Assembly (NCBI GenBank): GCA_021014325.1 | Contig: CM037471.1 | Location: 18,806,818-18,870,817 of the forward strand | Direction of reading: 5' to 3' | Length of the DNA: 64,000 bases | Origin: Plazaster borealis | Lineage: Eukaryota; Echinodermata; Asteroidea; Forcipulatida; Labidiasteridae | Shown here: positions 21,776 to 35,400 of the stretch, one piece after another | Position numbering within the stretch: the stretch's first letter is position 1 | How the letters are laid out: each line of letters starts with the position of its first letter | The notes under the pieces: generated by a model | The model's database searches: none | Told to the model about the DNA's origin: nothing | What the model saw: the letters and a program-made list of their open reading frames with translations, nothing else | Made by a program: the position numbers and the translations under genes

Positions 21776-24416
21776 CCAAGTATGAGCCGGTCTTTACGTC
21801 ATAATTATTTTAATGTAGTGCTTTCTTCTTGAAAGAGGTCTTTCAGTTTGAATAAAAAAATGACAATGCTTTGTACTCAAACAAAACTAGTAACAATTTC
21901 CTCATCATTTTTATTGGATTAAAAAAACATGTTCGTGTATGCCTCTCCTTTATATCACAGATATCTTCTTCAGCACATAAACACTTCGCTTGGAGTACAG
22001 AGTTCAATAATCTCATCTTAAACAAGAAATACAGTTTAAATACAAATCTATTATTAAAAATACAAAAATATTTTAATTAAAAAGTATTATCTTTATAAGC
22101 ATCAAATGGGTATAACATTTCAGTTCGACAAAAATTAAATATTTTGTAATAATGGTACTCAAGAGTCTTCTAATTTTACAAATTTCATAAAAAAAGTTTA
22201 CACTAGTTTGGCACTTAGCAGAGGTCAAATGACATGACAATTTTCTATTATTTATAAAAAGGTTGCAATAAACAAGGTGAAGGTTATTATCAGAAAGTGT
22301 TTTAACAACATTATTATGTTGTTTCGTTTTTAATTATCAGCATTCTTTCTTCATTCATTCCGCCGGCCAAGCTCATCTTTGAGAGGGCAAGTTCCATTTT
22401 CACTTTGCACAGGGCGGGGCACTTCCATTGGCAAATCTTAAAGTCTATTGGGAACCTTTGAAGGCAGGTCTTGAAATTAACACTGGACCGCAGGCCCGAG
22501 GCCAGTGATTTTAAGCATCAGGACAGTAAACTCATGAACGGGCAAGTCCAGAGGTCTTTTTTTTTTAAATGTTGACTTTCAGTCTGACAAATGTCTTCCA
22601 ATTCTGTCGAGTATTGAAGATTCCAACAAACCCATATAACTCAAATGAGATAAATCTTCTCCTAATGCTTGTTCAAATTAAAACAGTTCAAATGTTAAAC
22701 TGTATCTGGGCTTTTCTTTTTTCTTTTTCTTTCATTTCAATTCTGCTCTTTTTCAAACAAATTATGGTCCAGTAAACATTTTTAGCTACAAGCCCTGCGG
22801 TCTTGTGGATTTTCACCCTAAATTCGAGCCCTGGAATGGTCACCAAGGTCAAGAACAGGGCAATGGAGGCAATGGAGGCCATGGCCTCTGTGGCCTCTAT
22901 GGCCTCCAGGTAATTGCAGGCCTGCTAGTTGAAACACCTGAGTACCAGTCAAAATTCTTTTCTGTGGTGAGCTGGCTACTTCAGTGTTGAAGCCTGTTCC
23001 AAAAAAAGAACAACAGGCCGCTGATTTTCTTCCCGTAGATATTTTCACCTATCCCTGAAAACTTTTGACCCAGTTATCACATACTAAAAGCCACATTCCA
23101 ATAGATTTGAATACATGTGTATATACATACATGTTGCCTGTCCCACCTGAACACGTTGGGACAATTTACAACAACACATTTATTTTGATACAGGTTTAAT
23201 GAACATAAGCCAATGGAACATTTAGGTCTTGACACAGAATAGATGTTTTGGTGAACACTTTGCCTGCTAGCAAATAAACCTTGGCCATACATAAAAGGCT
23301 TGACTATTATTCATAGAGTCAGCATTGTGACACTGTCACAGTATCTTGTCAATGTCTGATCGTATCTAAGTAAATCATTTACAAAATGGAAAATAAGTTT
23401 TCATGTTGATGTGAAATAAAACAAACAACAGTTCAATGGGATATTTAGTTTATGACAACCAAACTATTCTAATGTCAAGCTTTTTGGGGTTATCATTGGA
23501 ATGATTTCCTACAGATAAGGTTGCTTCTTTTGTTTAGACTATGCAACTATACATGTTTAGGTAGTTTTATGTCTGAAGCAAACATGCTGTCACTAACATT
23601 TCCTGTTAAAGTTGCATGGCCAGATTTTAGCAGAAAGTAATTTTCTTTATAAAATTTTTCTTTGGACAAATTTTGACACATGATGTTGTTTCAAACAAAA
23701 AAAACATCAACACACTTTCGCATTTGCCACGGACAATGCACAAAATACATGTAACATGCAAAATTGTTTGTACACGACTGATGGATGTGAGATAATGTTG
23801 GAATCCCGACATTATTGCTTTTTCAGTGTTTTAATTAACTACCACTTATCAATTGCGGAATTTTTCACGCAATACCTCACCAGAAACCTTGTGACTATCT
23901 CAGATCTACAAAAATACCTTTTTTAAAAATCTAAATTTTCGGGTTAAATCGGCCAAAAATCGGACCTAGCATCTTAAGGTTTACTAAAGGAGTTAGCCAA
24001 GCTGTTCTTTGTATCCCAAATTCACAGGTTGGTATTCTCTATATATTGTATCATAGAGCAAAGACCATTAGTGTATTATTCTCTTTATTGTTGTGAAATT
24101 TTAAAAAGATAATTTTACAGATTATTTTCAACAATTGAATCGCCTCACAAACTAATCATTTACCATTCCCTTCAATCTTTAGTGAGATCCAACTCTGTAC
24201 AAATACTTATTTGTTCGTCTAAATATTTACATTACACCTTGGAATGGTGTATACAGAGGTCTAAAGTTTACAACTTTCAGTAAGTACATTTTATGTTACC
24301 TTAAATAAAAACCAACCTCACCCATACTTAGAATTTGACTACAATGACATTTATCATTTATAATGGCATGTTAGGCCATGGAGCTGGTAGACCATAAATA
24401 ACTCGTTTAAAGGGAT

Positions 24417-24789
24417 TGTATACGTTTGGTAATTGGAACTCACTGTTTGTTTCAATCCTATATAGTTGTAGATAGATACCATAAAACTAACCTGTGAACA
24501 TTTTATTTCAAAAGGTGGTAGCATTTTCGAGATATCGCAGAAAATCTGGAGCAGTTTTGTCCATGCAGGAAGAATAATCTGCAATTGGAAAACACAATCT
24601 GAGAAATGTTACTGCAGTAACCCTTCTTAAATTAATTTTTTTGTAGTACTTCAAAGTGAAAAGATTCTCGAAAAAGTTTCTCAAAATGCATTATACTATC
24701 CAAAGCTGCTGTACTTCTTACCAAGTAAGTTTTTATTGCCATTCATTTTCAGAGTCATTACCAAACTTCACTTTATAGAGACCCTTTAA
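24417..24789. mobile_element. TTAA foldback, family C, copy 2 (unbroken)
   Basis: Left TTAAAGGGATTGTATACG, right tatagagacccTTTAA. The internal sequence is the uninterrupted version of 4623-5379, which defines the insertion point of the nested B element there. Confidence 0.7.
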
Positions 24790-24992
24790 GGCAAAATTTG
24801 TTTTTATGGCCCCAATGTAACTGCATCACCCTAGGTAATAAATCCATAGCCCTCAACCATGGAGGAAGGAAATGCCTCAACTAACAGCTCCAAGCCTTTA
24901 ACCTGCCCTATGACTGCTGTATTGACCATGACACTTTGTAAACAAAAAGAGTGACCTTCCAGGGCATTTCCTACAAGGCAAGATACTACACA

Positions 24993-25545
24993 AAGGCCTA
25001 ATTTTATAGAGCTGCTTAAGCACAAATAGTAGCTAAGCACAAAACAATTATGCTAATACCAGAATAAGTTAACCATCCAAACTACCATTTGTCTGTGACT
25101 GGTTTACTGCTGCTTGTTGGTTCGCATGAAAATTATTAGGAAATGTTTTCGCTTAAAGGTACTGAACATGTTTGGAAATTGTCAAAGACCAGTGTTCTCA
25201 CTTGGTGTATCCCAACATATGCATAAAATAACAAGCCTGTGAAAATTTGGGCTCAATTGGTCATCAAAGTTGCAAGAAAATGATGAAAGAAAAAACACCC
25301 TTGTTGTTCAAATTTGTGTGCTTTCAGATAGGAATAAAAACTTCTTGCAAGAAGTTTTTATTATTTTAGTGAGAAATTACCTCTTTCTCAAAAACTACGT
25401 TACTTCAGAGGGAGTCGTTTCCTACAATGTTTTATACTATCAACAGCTCTCCGTTGCTTGTTACCAAGTAACTTTTTATGCTATTATTTGTTTTGAGTCA
25501 TCACCAAACGTGTACAATGCCTTTAAGCAGCTCAGCCTTGGTTGC
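24993..25545. mobile_element. family A foldback, copy 7, split by a B element
   Basis: The left part 24993-25152 begins ggcctaattttatagagctg. The right end resumes after 25526 as gcagctcagcc. In intact A copies this junction reads tgcTTAAgcagctc, so the B element went into that TTAA. Confidence 0.65.
25153..25526. mobile_element. TTAA foldback, family B, copy 7 (nested in A)
   Basis: 374 bp; left TTAAAGGTACTGAACATG, right CGTGTACAATGCCTTTAA. Its TTAA flanks are the duplicated target inside a family A element. The long frame across it and into the 68-bp satellite is not a gene. Confidence 0.8.
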
Positions 25546-25559
25546 TTGAGCTTGCTATG

Positions 25560-26065
25560 GATTGTATTCCCACCATGCAAAGTTTTGAATCCTACTCATG
25601 TACATGGTGTTACTGCAAACCTTACTAGATTGTATCTCCACCATGCAAAGTTTCAAATCCTACTCATGTACATGGTGTTTACTGCAAACTTTACTAGATT
25701 GTATCTCCACCATGCAAAGTTTCAAATCCTACTCATGTACATGGTGTAACTGCAAACCTTACTAGATTGTATCTCCACCATGCAAAGTTTCAAATCCTAC
25801 TCATGTTCATGGTGTTTACTGCAAACCTTATTAGATTGTATCTCCACCATGCAAAGTTTCAAATCCTACTCATGTACATGGTGTTACTGCAAACCTCACT
25901 AGATTGTATCTCCACCATGCAAAGTTTCAAATCCTACTCATGTACATAGTGTTACTGCAAACCATACTAGATTGTATCTCCACCATGCAAAGTTTCAAAT
26001 CCCACTCATGTACATAGTGTTACTGCAAATATAACTAGATTGTATCATGATCACTATGCAGCATT
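25560..26065 (+). repeat. 68-bp satellite, short array
   Basis: About seven copies of a 68-bp unit containing tactcatgtacatggtgtta and ctccaccatgcaaagtttca. The same unit in the opposite orientation fills 37635-40360. It lies just beyond the 3' end of the protease CDS. Confidence 0.9.
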
Positions 26066-26247
26066 TTAAATCCTAATAACATATTTAGTTGTTATTTTCT
26101 CAAACACAAGCACTTTAAGTGGAACGGTATGTTTTACAAAGTGGAAAATAAGTGATAACTAAACAATAGTATGTTATCAAAAATACTTATGACTGTTTCC
26201 CTTCAAATATTCCATAGGCACAAAATGGCCGACTCACTCACCGATTA

Positions 26248-26496
26248 CTAACTGGTATCCGTCAAATCACTAGATCCATCCACATTCAGGATCCATCGCT
26301 CAGCTCGATAGGTACCAGTGAATGACGTCACTGGGCCGACCGTTTGATTAATGATGCCTAACATACCAGCAGTGTCTCCGGCAACCCCACTGTCATTGCC
26401 ATAGCCAAGGGGATCCGTTAAGGAAACCATGGTGATATCAGACTGGGTATTGTTGTCTTGAGTGTTGATGGCAACCGTGGAGTTGTATAAGGAGAT
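26248..26496 (-). CDS. protease exon 11: end of the C-terminal region
   Basis: 82 residues and TAG stop at 26250-26248. Contains [17 protein letters not shown] and [15 protein letters not shown]; sequons at N618, N628, N647 and N663. Acceptor ttttccag. No family recognised. Confidence 0.83.
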   Translation of the reverse strand: MSLYNSTVAINTQDNNTQSDITMVSLTDPLGYGNDSGVAGDTAGMLGIINQTVGPVTSFTGTYRAERWILNVDGSSDLTDTS

Positions 26497-29400
26497 CTGG
26501 AAAAGGGAAAAAATATTACAATATGAACTGTTGGGAAGGTAGTGCATTCTGCTCTACCAGCCAGGCTCCTAGTGGATGATTCCCATGCCTACATCCTTAC
26601 AGACTGTGAAGAAGGTAACCCTGTTTCAGCCCCGGGAGTAGGTGGCAACGTGCCCCTGGTGGCAGTTGATTTTGGGTCCATAGCTCAAATCAGTTAAGTG
26701 TAGCCCTCACCTTGAAGTGGCCGTCCGGCCTTGTGATGCTAGATGATCTCTCATAAAAAAACAAAATTGTTTTGCAGTTAAGAATAACTTACAGAACGAA
26801 AATGGAGCTTATATAGTATGTTAATCCTATTGTATTTCGATCTTGCAAACCGTGCTAACATTTGGTTCTTTTGCAGATCTGCTCATAGTTCAGATTAAAA
26901 TTGGTAGAAACGGTTAAACGGTTAACCGGAAGTCACAAGTTACATTTAACCGTCTAGGAAAATAAACATAGACGCACAACCCTAGTCCTCAATTATCTTA
27001 AAAACTCTCTTACAAGTATATATGCAAAAAAACTCTCTCTGACAATTCAGAATTTAAAAAACAAAACAACAACAAATTCTTATTTTTATTTTCTGTATTC
27101 AAATTACCCCTATAAAGTTTGTTTGTTTGTTTATTTTATTTCCATTCATACATGCATGCACTGATTGGTAAATAATACATGGTAATAAAACACAATACAA
27201 AGAAAAAATGAATTTTTTAATAATATTCACATGGCCCGTTCTCGCCGAAAGAAATCTTTAGGAAGAATTTTTCTCTCTGAACGAATCTTGACAGATGATG
27301 CCGTTTTAAAAACAAAAAACATACACAAACTTTCACATACGCCATGGACACTCCAGGACATGCAAAAAAAAAAAAATTTTTTTTTTTAAAAATTAACAAC
27401 CAATTTTCACTGGCAGATTTTTCATGCAATTACTTTCTTGAATCTGTAAAAATAGCTATTCAAAGCTTGAATCAAAATTTTCGGGGAAAATTGGACCTAG
27501 CATCTTTAAGTCATTGTTGTTGTCTTGACAAGAAACTACTTTTTACTACATGCAAGTACAGGCCTTGAACTTTGCTCTCGAAGGGGCCCTACAATTTTCC
27601 TCTGGCGTGTCGTGGCCGAGCGGTTTCTAGTGCATCGGACTTAAGTTCCGATTCCCGAGTCATCAGGGTGTGGGTTCGAATCCTGGTCATGACACTTGAG
27701 TCCTTGAGCAAGACACTTAACTATAACTGCTTCTCTTCACCCAGGGGTATAAATGGGTACCTATGAGGGCAGAGATGGTTCTTGTGATTGTTTTAGCTTA
27801 GTGCACTACTACTTGGCAGCACAGGCTGTATACTCCCAAGGGAGCTGAGATGGTTTAAGGAATGAAAAATATGGCCCAGTGACCAGGGGTAATAATGTTT
27901 GACAAGCGCAACGATCATTCTTTGGAATTGCGCTATTATAAGAGTCGATATTATTATTATAAGGAGGCACTTCTTTGAGGAAAATGTCAATTTGTATTTG
28001 AACTTTGCAAAGGCACCAGAGCAAAAGCACAAAGCACCATGACAATGGCTTTGTGGCTGCTGTGGGTTAATTCAAGGCCTGGGCCCAATTTCAAAGAGCT
28101 GCTTAAGCAGAAAATATTGCTTAACAATTTTCTGCTAAGCAGAAATGAGCAGGATACCAGTCACAAATTGTACACGTGACATGGTAGTTTGGCTGGTAAC
28201 CATGTTCTGGTAAGCACAATTCTGTTGCGCTAGCAACTTTTTGTGCTTAAGTAGCTCTATGAAATTGGGCCCTGTACATACATCATAAGTATGCATCACT
28301 GCATCTCACCAGAATAACTCTCTCTACCATGGCTGGTCTAATCAGACGGACATTCCAGTTGACCGGTTCAAAAGAGACTAACACCAGCACCACCCCTCTC
28401 CTCTCATCCTCCGACAGTTGACCCTCCACCACTACCTCCATGTCGCCTGCCGTGGGGGGAATGGTGTGACGGTTCCCCTCATGCACAGCCAAGACATGAA
28501 CGCGGTATCGACTATTATCATCGGCAAGACAACTGTAAGTCATTTGAGGCTCGTCTTGGAAAGAAGGCATTGCAATCGCTGTAGGAGCATCATGTTTAAT
28601 TACGCATGACCCGTATCGAGCTGAATAACAAACAGATAAAGAAAGAAGGTTTTCATTCAAATGCTTCATTTGTCAGACAACAACAAAACACATTACAAAT
28701 CATGTCATCTTTCTATTAAGTAATTTGGGGTTGAACAAAGAAAAATTGACAAAAGTGGGACTTGAACCTGCGACCTCCGAATTAATGTGCGGGCGCTCTA
28801 CCCACTGGGTTATCTAGCCCTAATGTTGGGGGTCTCCCCGTTTTGCCAATATCTTTGTATAGGGGTGCCAGTCAGAAGCCTTTCAACCTGTAACTGCCGT
28901 ATAGCCAGGGATCACACCCTAATTCCTTTGTGGATTATTACGTTATATTATGTCTAAGAATTTGCCATGTACATATTATAGATTTGAATAACACAACTTT
29001 AGCACCAATAGCACCTAAGTTGCGTGCGAGTTTGAAATTATCAAAACGTTGTATCTCGCTTAAAATAGCCCGGATGTACACACAAAATAAGTACGTGCCG
29101 TTTCTGCATGGAGCATTTTCGTGCGAAATACAAAGCTTTTGCAAAATCGAGATAAGTTTTTGCACCGAGCGGCGAAATGATTATCAAGTCGATAGTAACT
29201 TTATACAATTCAATTCAAACAGCCCCACCCTTTGTCTCCTTCCTTGCTCAACCCTTGCTTTTTCTGTGTGCTTTCTGTCACTCTCTTTTCAATTCTTTCC
29301 ACTTGACTGCTTCTGATACACCAGTATACCTATTTATGTGTGCTGTGTTGTCATTTAGCCTTCCACAAAGACTCTGCTGGGGTCGAGACATCAGGCCATT

Positions 29401-32400
29401 ATTACTATCCTTACATTTCAATGATATATTTTAGTCACTTACGCAGGCAAGATGCTCTTGAATAGTAAGGAGATTCACATGAACAGAAGTCATCCTCACA
29501 TACGGCACTCACATGGTACCCACCAACATGAGCACACGACCCCTGTATGCAAGGAACACGGAGCTCATGGGGAGGTGTACTCTGACGGGAGTTTAACGGA
29601 GACCTTGTTGGGTCAGGGGTCAAGAGGTCAATGGTATCCTCAAGGTCAGGAGACTGAGATGAATTTGTTGTTGAAGTCTCTGGAAAGAAAGAGCATTGTG
29701 CCTTATTGAAATTACACGCATCTTTTTCTTAGTTATGGACATTTTAAAAGTTTCTATGATGTAAGAAAGATAAGCTTGATAACAAGATGAGGTGTCCGGA
29801 AACATTTACTGCAGAGGGTCAACTCTATCCACTCATAGCAGCCAACACTCATTTACTGCAGAGGGTCAACTCTATCCACTAATAATAGCAGCCAACACTC
29901 ATTTACTGCAGAGGGTCAACTATCCACTCATAGCAGCCAACACTCATTTACTGCAGAGGGTCAACTCTATCCACTAATAATAGCAGCCAACACTCATTTA
30001 CTGCAGAGGGTCAACTCTATCTACTAATAGCAGCCAACACTCATTAACTGCAGAGGGTCAACTCTATCCACTAATAGCAGCCAACACTCATTTACTGCAG
30101 AGGGTCAACTCTATCCACTCATAATAGCAGCCAACACTCATTTACTGCAGAGAGTCAACTCTATCCACTAATAGCAGCCAACACTCATTTACTGCAGAGG
30201 GTCAACTCTATACACTAATAGCAGCCAACTCTCATTTACTGCAGAGGGTCAACTCTTTCCACTAATAGCAGCCAACACTCATTTACTGCAGAGAGTCGAC
30301 TTTATCCACCAATAGCAGCCAACACTCATTTACTGCAGAGAGTCAACTCTATCCACCAATAGCAGCCAACACTCATTTACTGCACAGAGTCAACTCTATT
30401 CACCAATAGCAGCCAACACTCATTTACTGCAGAGAGTCAACTCTATCCACTAATAGCAGCCAACACTCATTTATTGCAGAGAGTCAACTCTATCCACTAA
30501 TAGCAGCCAACACTCATTTATTGCAGAGAGTCAACTCTATCCACTAATAGCAGCCAACACTCATTTACTGCAGAGAGTCAACTCTATCCAACAATAGCAG
30601 CCACCACTCATTTACTGCAGAGAGTCAACTCTATCCACTAATAGCAGCCAACACTCATTTACTACAGACAGTCAACTCTATCCACCAATAGCAGCCAACA
30701 CTCATTTACTGCAGAGAGTCAACTCTATCCACCAATAGCAGCCAACACTCATTTATTGCAGAGAGTCAACTCTATCCACCAAAAGCAGTCAACACTCATT
30801 TACTGCAGAGGGTCAACTCTATCCACTAATAATAGCAGCCAACACTCATTTACTGCAGAGAGTCACATCTATCCACCAATAGCAGCCAACACCCATTTAC
30901 TGCAGAGAGTCAACTCTATCTTGCTTGGTAGTAACGTCCAGGTTATCATATTGTAAGTTAAGATAATAGATTAAATGAAGATATAAAAAGACCCTTAGGG
31001 GCAGGTTAAACATTGCATTTCGAAGCATGCTCATCAAAGTCCTCTTTTAACCAAAATAACTCAAATAGTTATGTGCACTTTTAATCTACAAAAAAAACCT
31101 AAGCCCGGAAAAAAATTCTGAACACCTTTGTCTCCAAAAGCTGAGTGACCTTTAAAATACATCTTTGATAATTACTATGTACTTTCTTTACCATTGTGCC
31201 GATGATTTTTTTCGTTGAGTAGTTCCTTGAGGCGTTTGATTTCATCATCTTGTGTCGAGAGCTGACTCGTCATCTCTGACAATCTCTCTTGAAGCCCTGA
31301 ATGAGTTGAACACAAGACTGTCAAAAGTTATACAATTAAATGTACTCCATACCTGCCAACATTGAAACCTCAGAAATGAGAACACCAGTTTTATGAGTCC
31401 ACAGATAGCGACGCAATAAGTCTTGCGAGTAAAGCTCATTATATGTATACATACAAATAATTTATGTATTTAGAACAATTTGTACAAAAAATCTCTACAG
31501 TCACAAGCAAATTGCACCCTCTTTTACCAGAACTTTTTTATCTTGTTCATCGCTGTCTCTTGTCGAAAAAGGAATGTTCTGATTTTTTGCGGCTTGTTAT
31601 CTAAAAAAATGTGGACAATTCAAATTAAATCCGAACAGTTGGCAGGTATGGTATTCCAAGATGCAATGCAAGAATGTTTACATGCACGACTTTCACAAAT
31701 CAAAAAACAAATTACATGCACGACTTTCACAAATCAAAAAACAAATGACTGATTAACGCGTTTTAAAATTGTACATGAGATGCAGCGGACAAATGTGTAT
31801 ACACGCGGGAACTATTGTTTCTGGTATGAGAAAAACGAAGGGGTGACGCCTTAACACGCCTGGACATTCCACGCACTCACCGGGCTACACTTCGTCGGCC
31901 CCGCAAAGAGAGAGAAAAAGGAACTGGAATTCATACTCGACATCTCCCTTTTTGCAGGGATTATTGTGTAATCCCAAATTCCAGACCTTCCTCCTTTTGT
32001 TGTACAAACCAGGATTACGAGAAATCAATAAGCTGCCACCATTATTTACCATCCTATAAGGCATGGGAGGCAAGTCGGATATTCCAGCATAACATGGCCA
32101 GTTATGGACCATGGCCTATGGCCAAGAGTTCAGCCAATTCACTGTGAACAAATATCACATTTTCTCAAAAGAGAACAAACAATCCCGGTACATTTTATGA
32201 TAACACTTATTGTCTTTACTTGGTTGAGTCATGGTTTCATTACGACATCGATATTCTCCCCCACTTACACGCCTATCCTGTCCGCCATTTTGGGAGTCAA
32301 AATGTACACAAAGGAATTGGCTCCCAAAATGGTGGAAATGGAAGACGCACATCGTGCGGAGGTGCGTCCCGCATTGTGCAAAGGGGTCAGTAGTTGATTC

Positions 32401-35400
32401 TATATTTTACAAACCTGCACATGTGTCGGTGTCATCTCCAATGAGATTATTAATCCATTGTGTAAAGCGATGCACTCTGGTGTAAACTCCTGGGATGCGA
32501 TGTCTAGCGCATCCTATACCCCAACTCACCAGACCAACCAAATACCAGCGCTTATTATCCTAAACAAGCAAAGCAATTCATAGTCATTAATTTAGATTTT
32601 GGTATTTACCAGGGTTCTCCCCATGCACAAGCTAGCGTATCGGAGCGAATAAAATAATTTTAAAAAAATTTTCTTCACAAAAAACATCAAGAGAAAACCA
32701 TACAGAATGCTCCAGATTACACTGAAGGGCTTTTAAAACCAAGATAAACACCAAGTAGAAAACATTCTGAAGACCTAGTTTCAATTCATCGTGCTTCGGC
32801 CAAACTTCCAAAATTTGGGTCCAGAATGCCCCATAGTTCTGATAAAAAAACCTGTGGAGAACCCCGTTTACCCATTTTTAGTGAACCTGAAGCCTGAAGT
32901 AAGCAAGTAGGATTTGAAACTGTGGAGCACAGTGGAAATACAATCTATGGTAGTAAAGTTTGTGGTGACACCATGGAAGTAATGTCCTGAAGACAATCAG
33001 ATCGAACTGTTGAGTTGTTATACCACCAGTTCTTTCCACCATAACTTAGTAGTGAGATTATTTCCTTGCTGTTACCACAAACCTTCTTACAATCAAGCAA
33101 TAAACATTTAGTTAAAAAATTTAGAAATAAGTATTAAGATCTATAAGATTTATATGCAGGAATGTGATAAACTTAGGCCTGAAAAATTGTTCTAATTTAA
33201 ACATTTTATGTCATGATAAAATTGATAATAATAAGTGTCAATAATTATTACAAGAAGTGGCCTGTTAGAGTGATACTTATTACTGTATTAATTTTAATTT
33301 TAATTACATTCAAATGAATTTTGCATATGCCATGGACATTGCACAAAATACATGTATGCAAAATTGCTTGAACATGGCTGATGGACAAGAAAAAATGTCG
33401 GGATCCCGACAACAATTCATGATAAGTTTTTAATTAACTACCACTTATCATTGGCTGATTTTGTGTGTGCAATACTTTAAATGAAAGCTGATAACTTTAT
33501 CAAATCCATAAAAATAGCTATTTAAAATTTACACCTAAATTTGTGGGTTTAATCTGCAAAAAGTCGGACCTAGTAACTCTTACTCTCTAGGCCTATTCAC
33601 CAGCAGGTGACCACAATCCTCCTAACCTCCTCTCCTATGACACTCCACATCAAATTTGGATAAGATTGGAATGCCCGACCCTGTGATAAGCAATTGTTAT
33701 CTGGGCCTACTGACCCCAGTCCTTCTGAATCCTTCACTTTGGCAGTTGGATATAGAAGGATTTTAGACTGTATTGGTGAAAGAGTGAAGGAAACTTGGAT
33801 AAGATTGGAATGCCCGACCCTGTGATAAGCAATTGTTATCTGGGCCTACAGCCCTTAGTCCTTCTGAATCCTTCACTTTGGCAGTTGGATATAGAAGGAT
33901 TTTAGACTGTATGGGTGAAAGAGTGAAGGAAACTTGGATCCTTCTTTTCCACAAAGAGGATAGAGACAGAGGACATACCCAAGTTTACTAAAGGCCAACA
34001 AGGGAAGTACCTTGCTCACATAGCACGTCAACCAATTACAATATTGACAAAACAACTCCTATTTAACGACAATAAACCAATAAAACCAGGAAGAAAATCA
34101 ACATTGGAAAGCAGGGAACTGAGCAATGAACAATACACTGCTGATGAATTTTACATTAAAATGAGAATATTGAACAATGGTCGACTCTTCAGAGATCTGG
34201 CCACTCGATGTCTGGCAATGCTAGATAGAGATAAACATGATGAATGAAAAATAGAGAACAATTTGGGAGGGAAAGGGATAAGGAGAACATGAACAATGTA
34301 AATCAGAGAAAAAAAATACAGTCTCCCTGATGTGTCAGTTCCTATTTCTCGAAACAAATGCAATTTTAGTCTTGCAATGCCAAACAGGGCCCAATTTCAC
34401 AGAGCTGCTAAGCAGAAAATATTGCTTAACAATTTCTGCTTTAATAGCAGAAATGGGCAGGATACCAGTCACAAATGGTGCATGTTATGTTATAGCTGGT
34501 AACCCGATTCTGGTAAGCATAATTTTTGTTGTGCTTATATAGCTACTTTTTGTGCTTAAGCAGCTCTATGAATTGGTCCCTGATGTACATGTACAAGGAA
34601 AGGTTAGGGAAGGGTAAAGGGCAGAGGGTTTTGTACACAAAGCCATTGATATGAGCCTCTATGTGCAACACAAAACATAAAACAATGAAATATATGAAGT
34701 AATTTGTTACAAAAATGTAGATTAAAAGTGAAGTGAGTCTTATAAAGTCCCTTGAAAATCAGAACAGAGTAAGCAAAAGATCAAACATCACATTGCAAGA
34801 AGTGAAAAGACAACAAATTGAGGCAAATTTTTAAAAGGTACAAATTAGGCCACATAAAATTAAAAAATTGTTGATCGTCCTTTTTTGGTGGGAAGTTTGG
34901 GTGGGAGGGCGGTTTTTATTTTTATTTTTTATTTTTTAGGACATGGCAAATTATGAAATAAAGAATAAAGAAATCATCACAATCACTATAAAACAGAGGG
35001 TTTGTGTGATTTTGATGTTTTTATTTGTTTTGTTAAACCCATTTAACTCCTAGATGACATTTTCTGTGAACATTTTCTTAAGTAAATATTTGAAGATTTG
35101 TTCTTGTTTTTGCCAACACAAACTTTCTTCAAATATCTATTTCCAACCTATGGATTTTGAAAAAAATATCAGCTGAAAATTCTGGGAGCCAAATTTGACT
35201 GAAAAGATCATTGAAAAGACCGTTTTTTATGATTAAAAAAAAAAAAAAAAAAGAGGTCGGGCGGGGGCGATCATCAATTTCTTTTTTTTATGTGGCCTTA
35301 TATAGAACACCTGAACAAGTCTGGTACAATTGAATAAGAAAAATGCATTGTCTATTGATCTGCATATAAAGTAAAATGTACATTCTCTTAAACATCAGTG

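Larger units (their letters stand above)
17026..26247. other. intergenic region between the convergent FLVCR and protease genes
   Basis: No protein gene found on either strand. Contents listed separately: family A elements (18552, 20534, 24993), the family E palindrome (21326), family C copy 2 (24417), family B copy 7 (25153), a telomere-like repeat (19250) and the 68-bp satellite (25560). The remaining stretches 22930-24410 and 19580-20530 are AT-rich without recognised structure. Confidence 0.5.

Noticed and set aside
25270..25749. 159-codon plus-strand open frame
   Set aside because: It begins inside transposable element B copy 7 and runs into the 68-bp satellite.
28752..28819. tRNA gene on the minus strand
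   Set aside because: Same SINE module as at 53872 and 61890, with mismatched stems.
29803..30925. CRISPR-like appearance of regularly spaced repeats
   Set aside because: The repeat unit is the whole 47 bp with no unique spacers, in a eukaryotic intron; it is a minisatellite.
31885..32112. Possible extra protease exon on the minus strand ending at a strong GTGAGT
   Set aside because: Its phase does not fit between exon 7 (phase 1 out) and exon 8 (phase 1 in), and the frame hits a stop before the donor.
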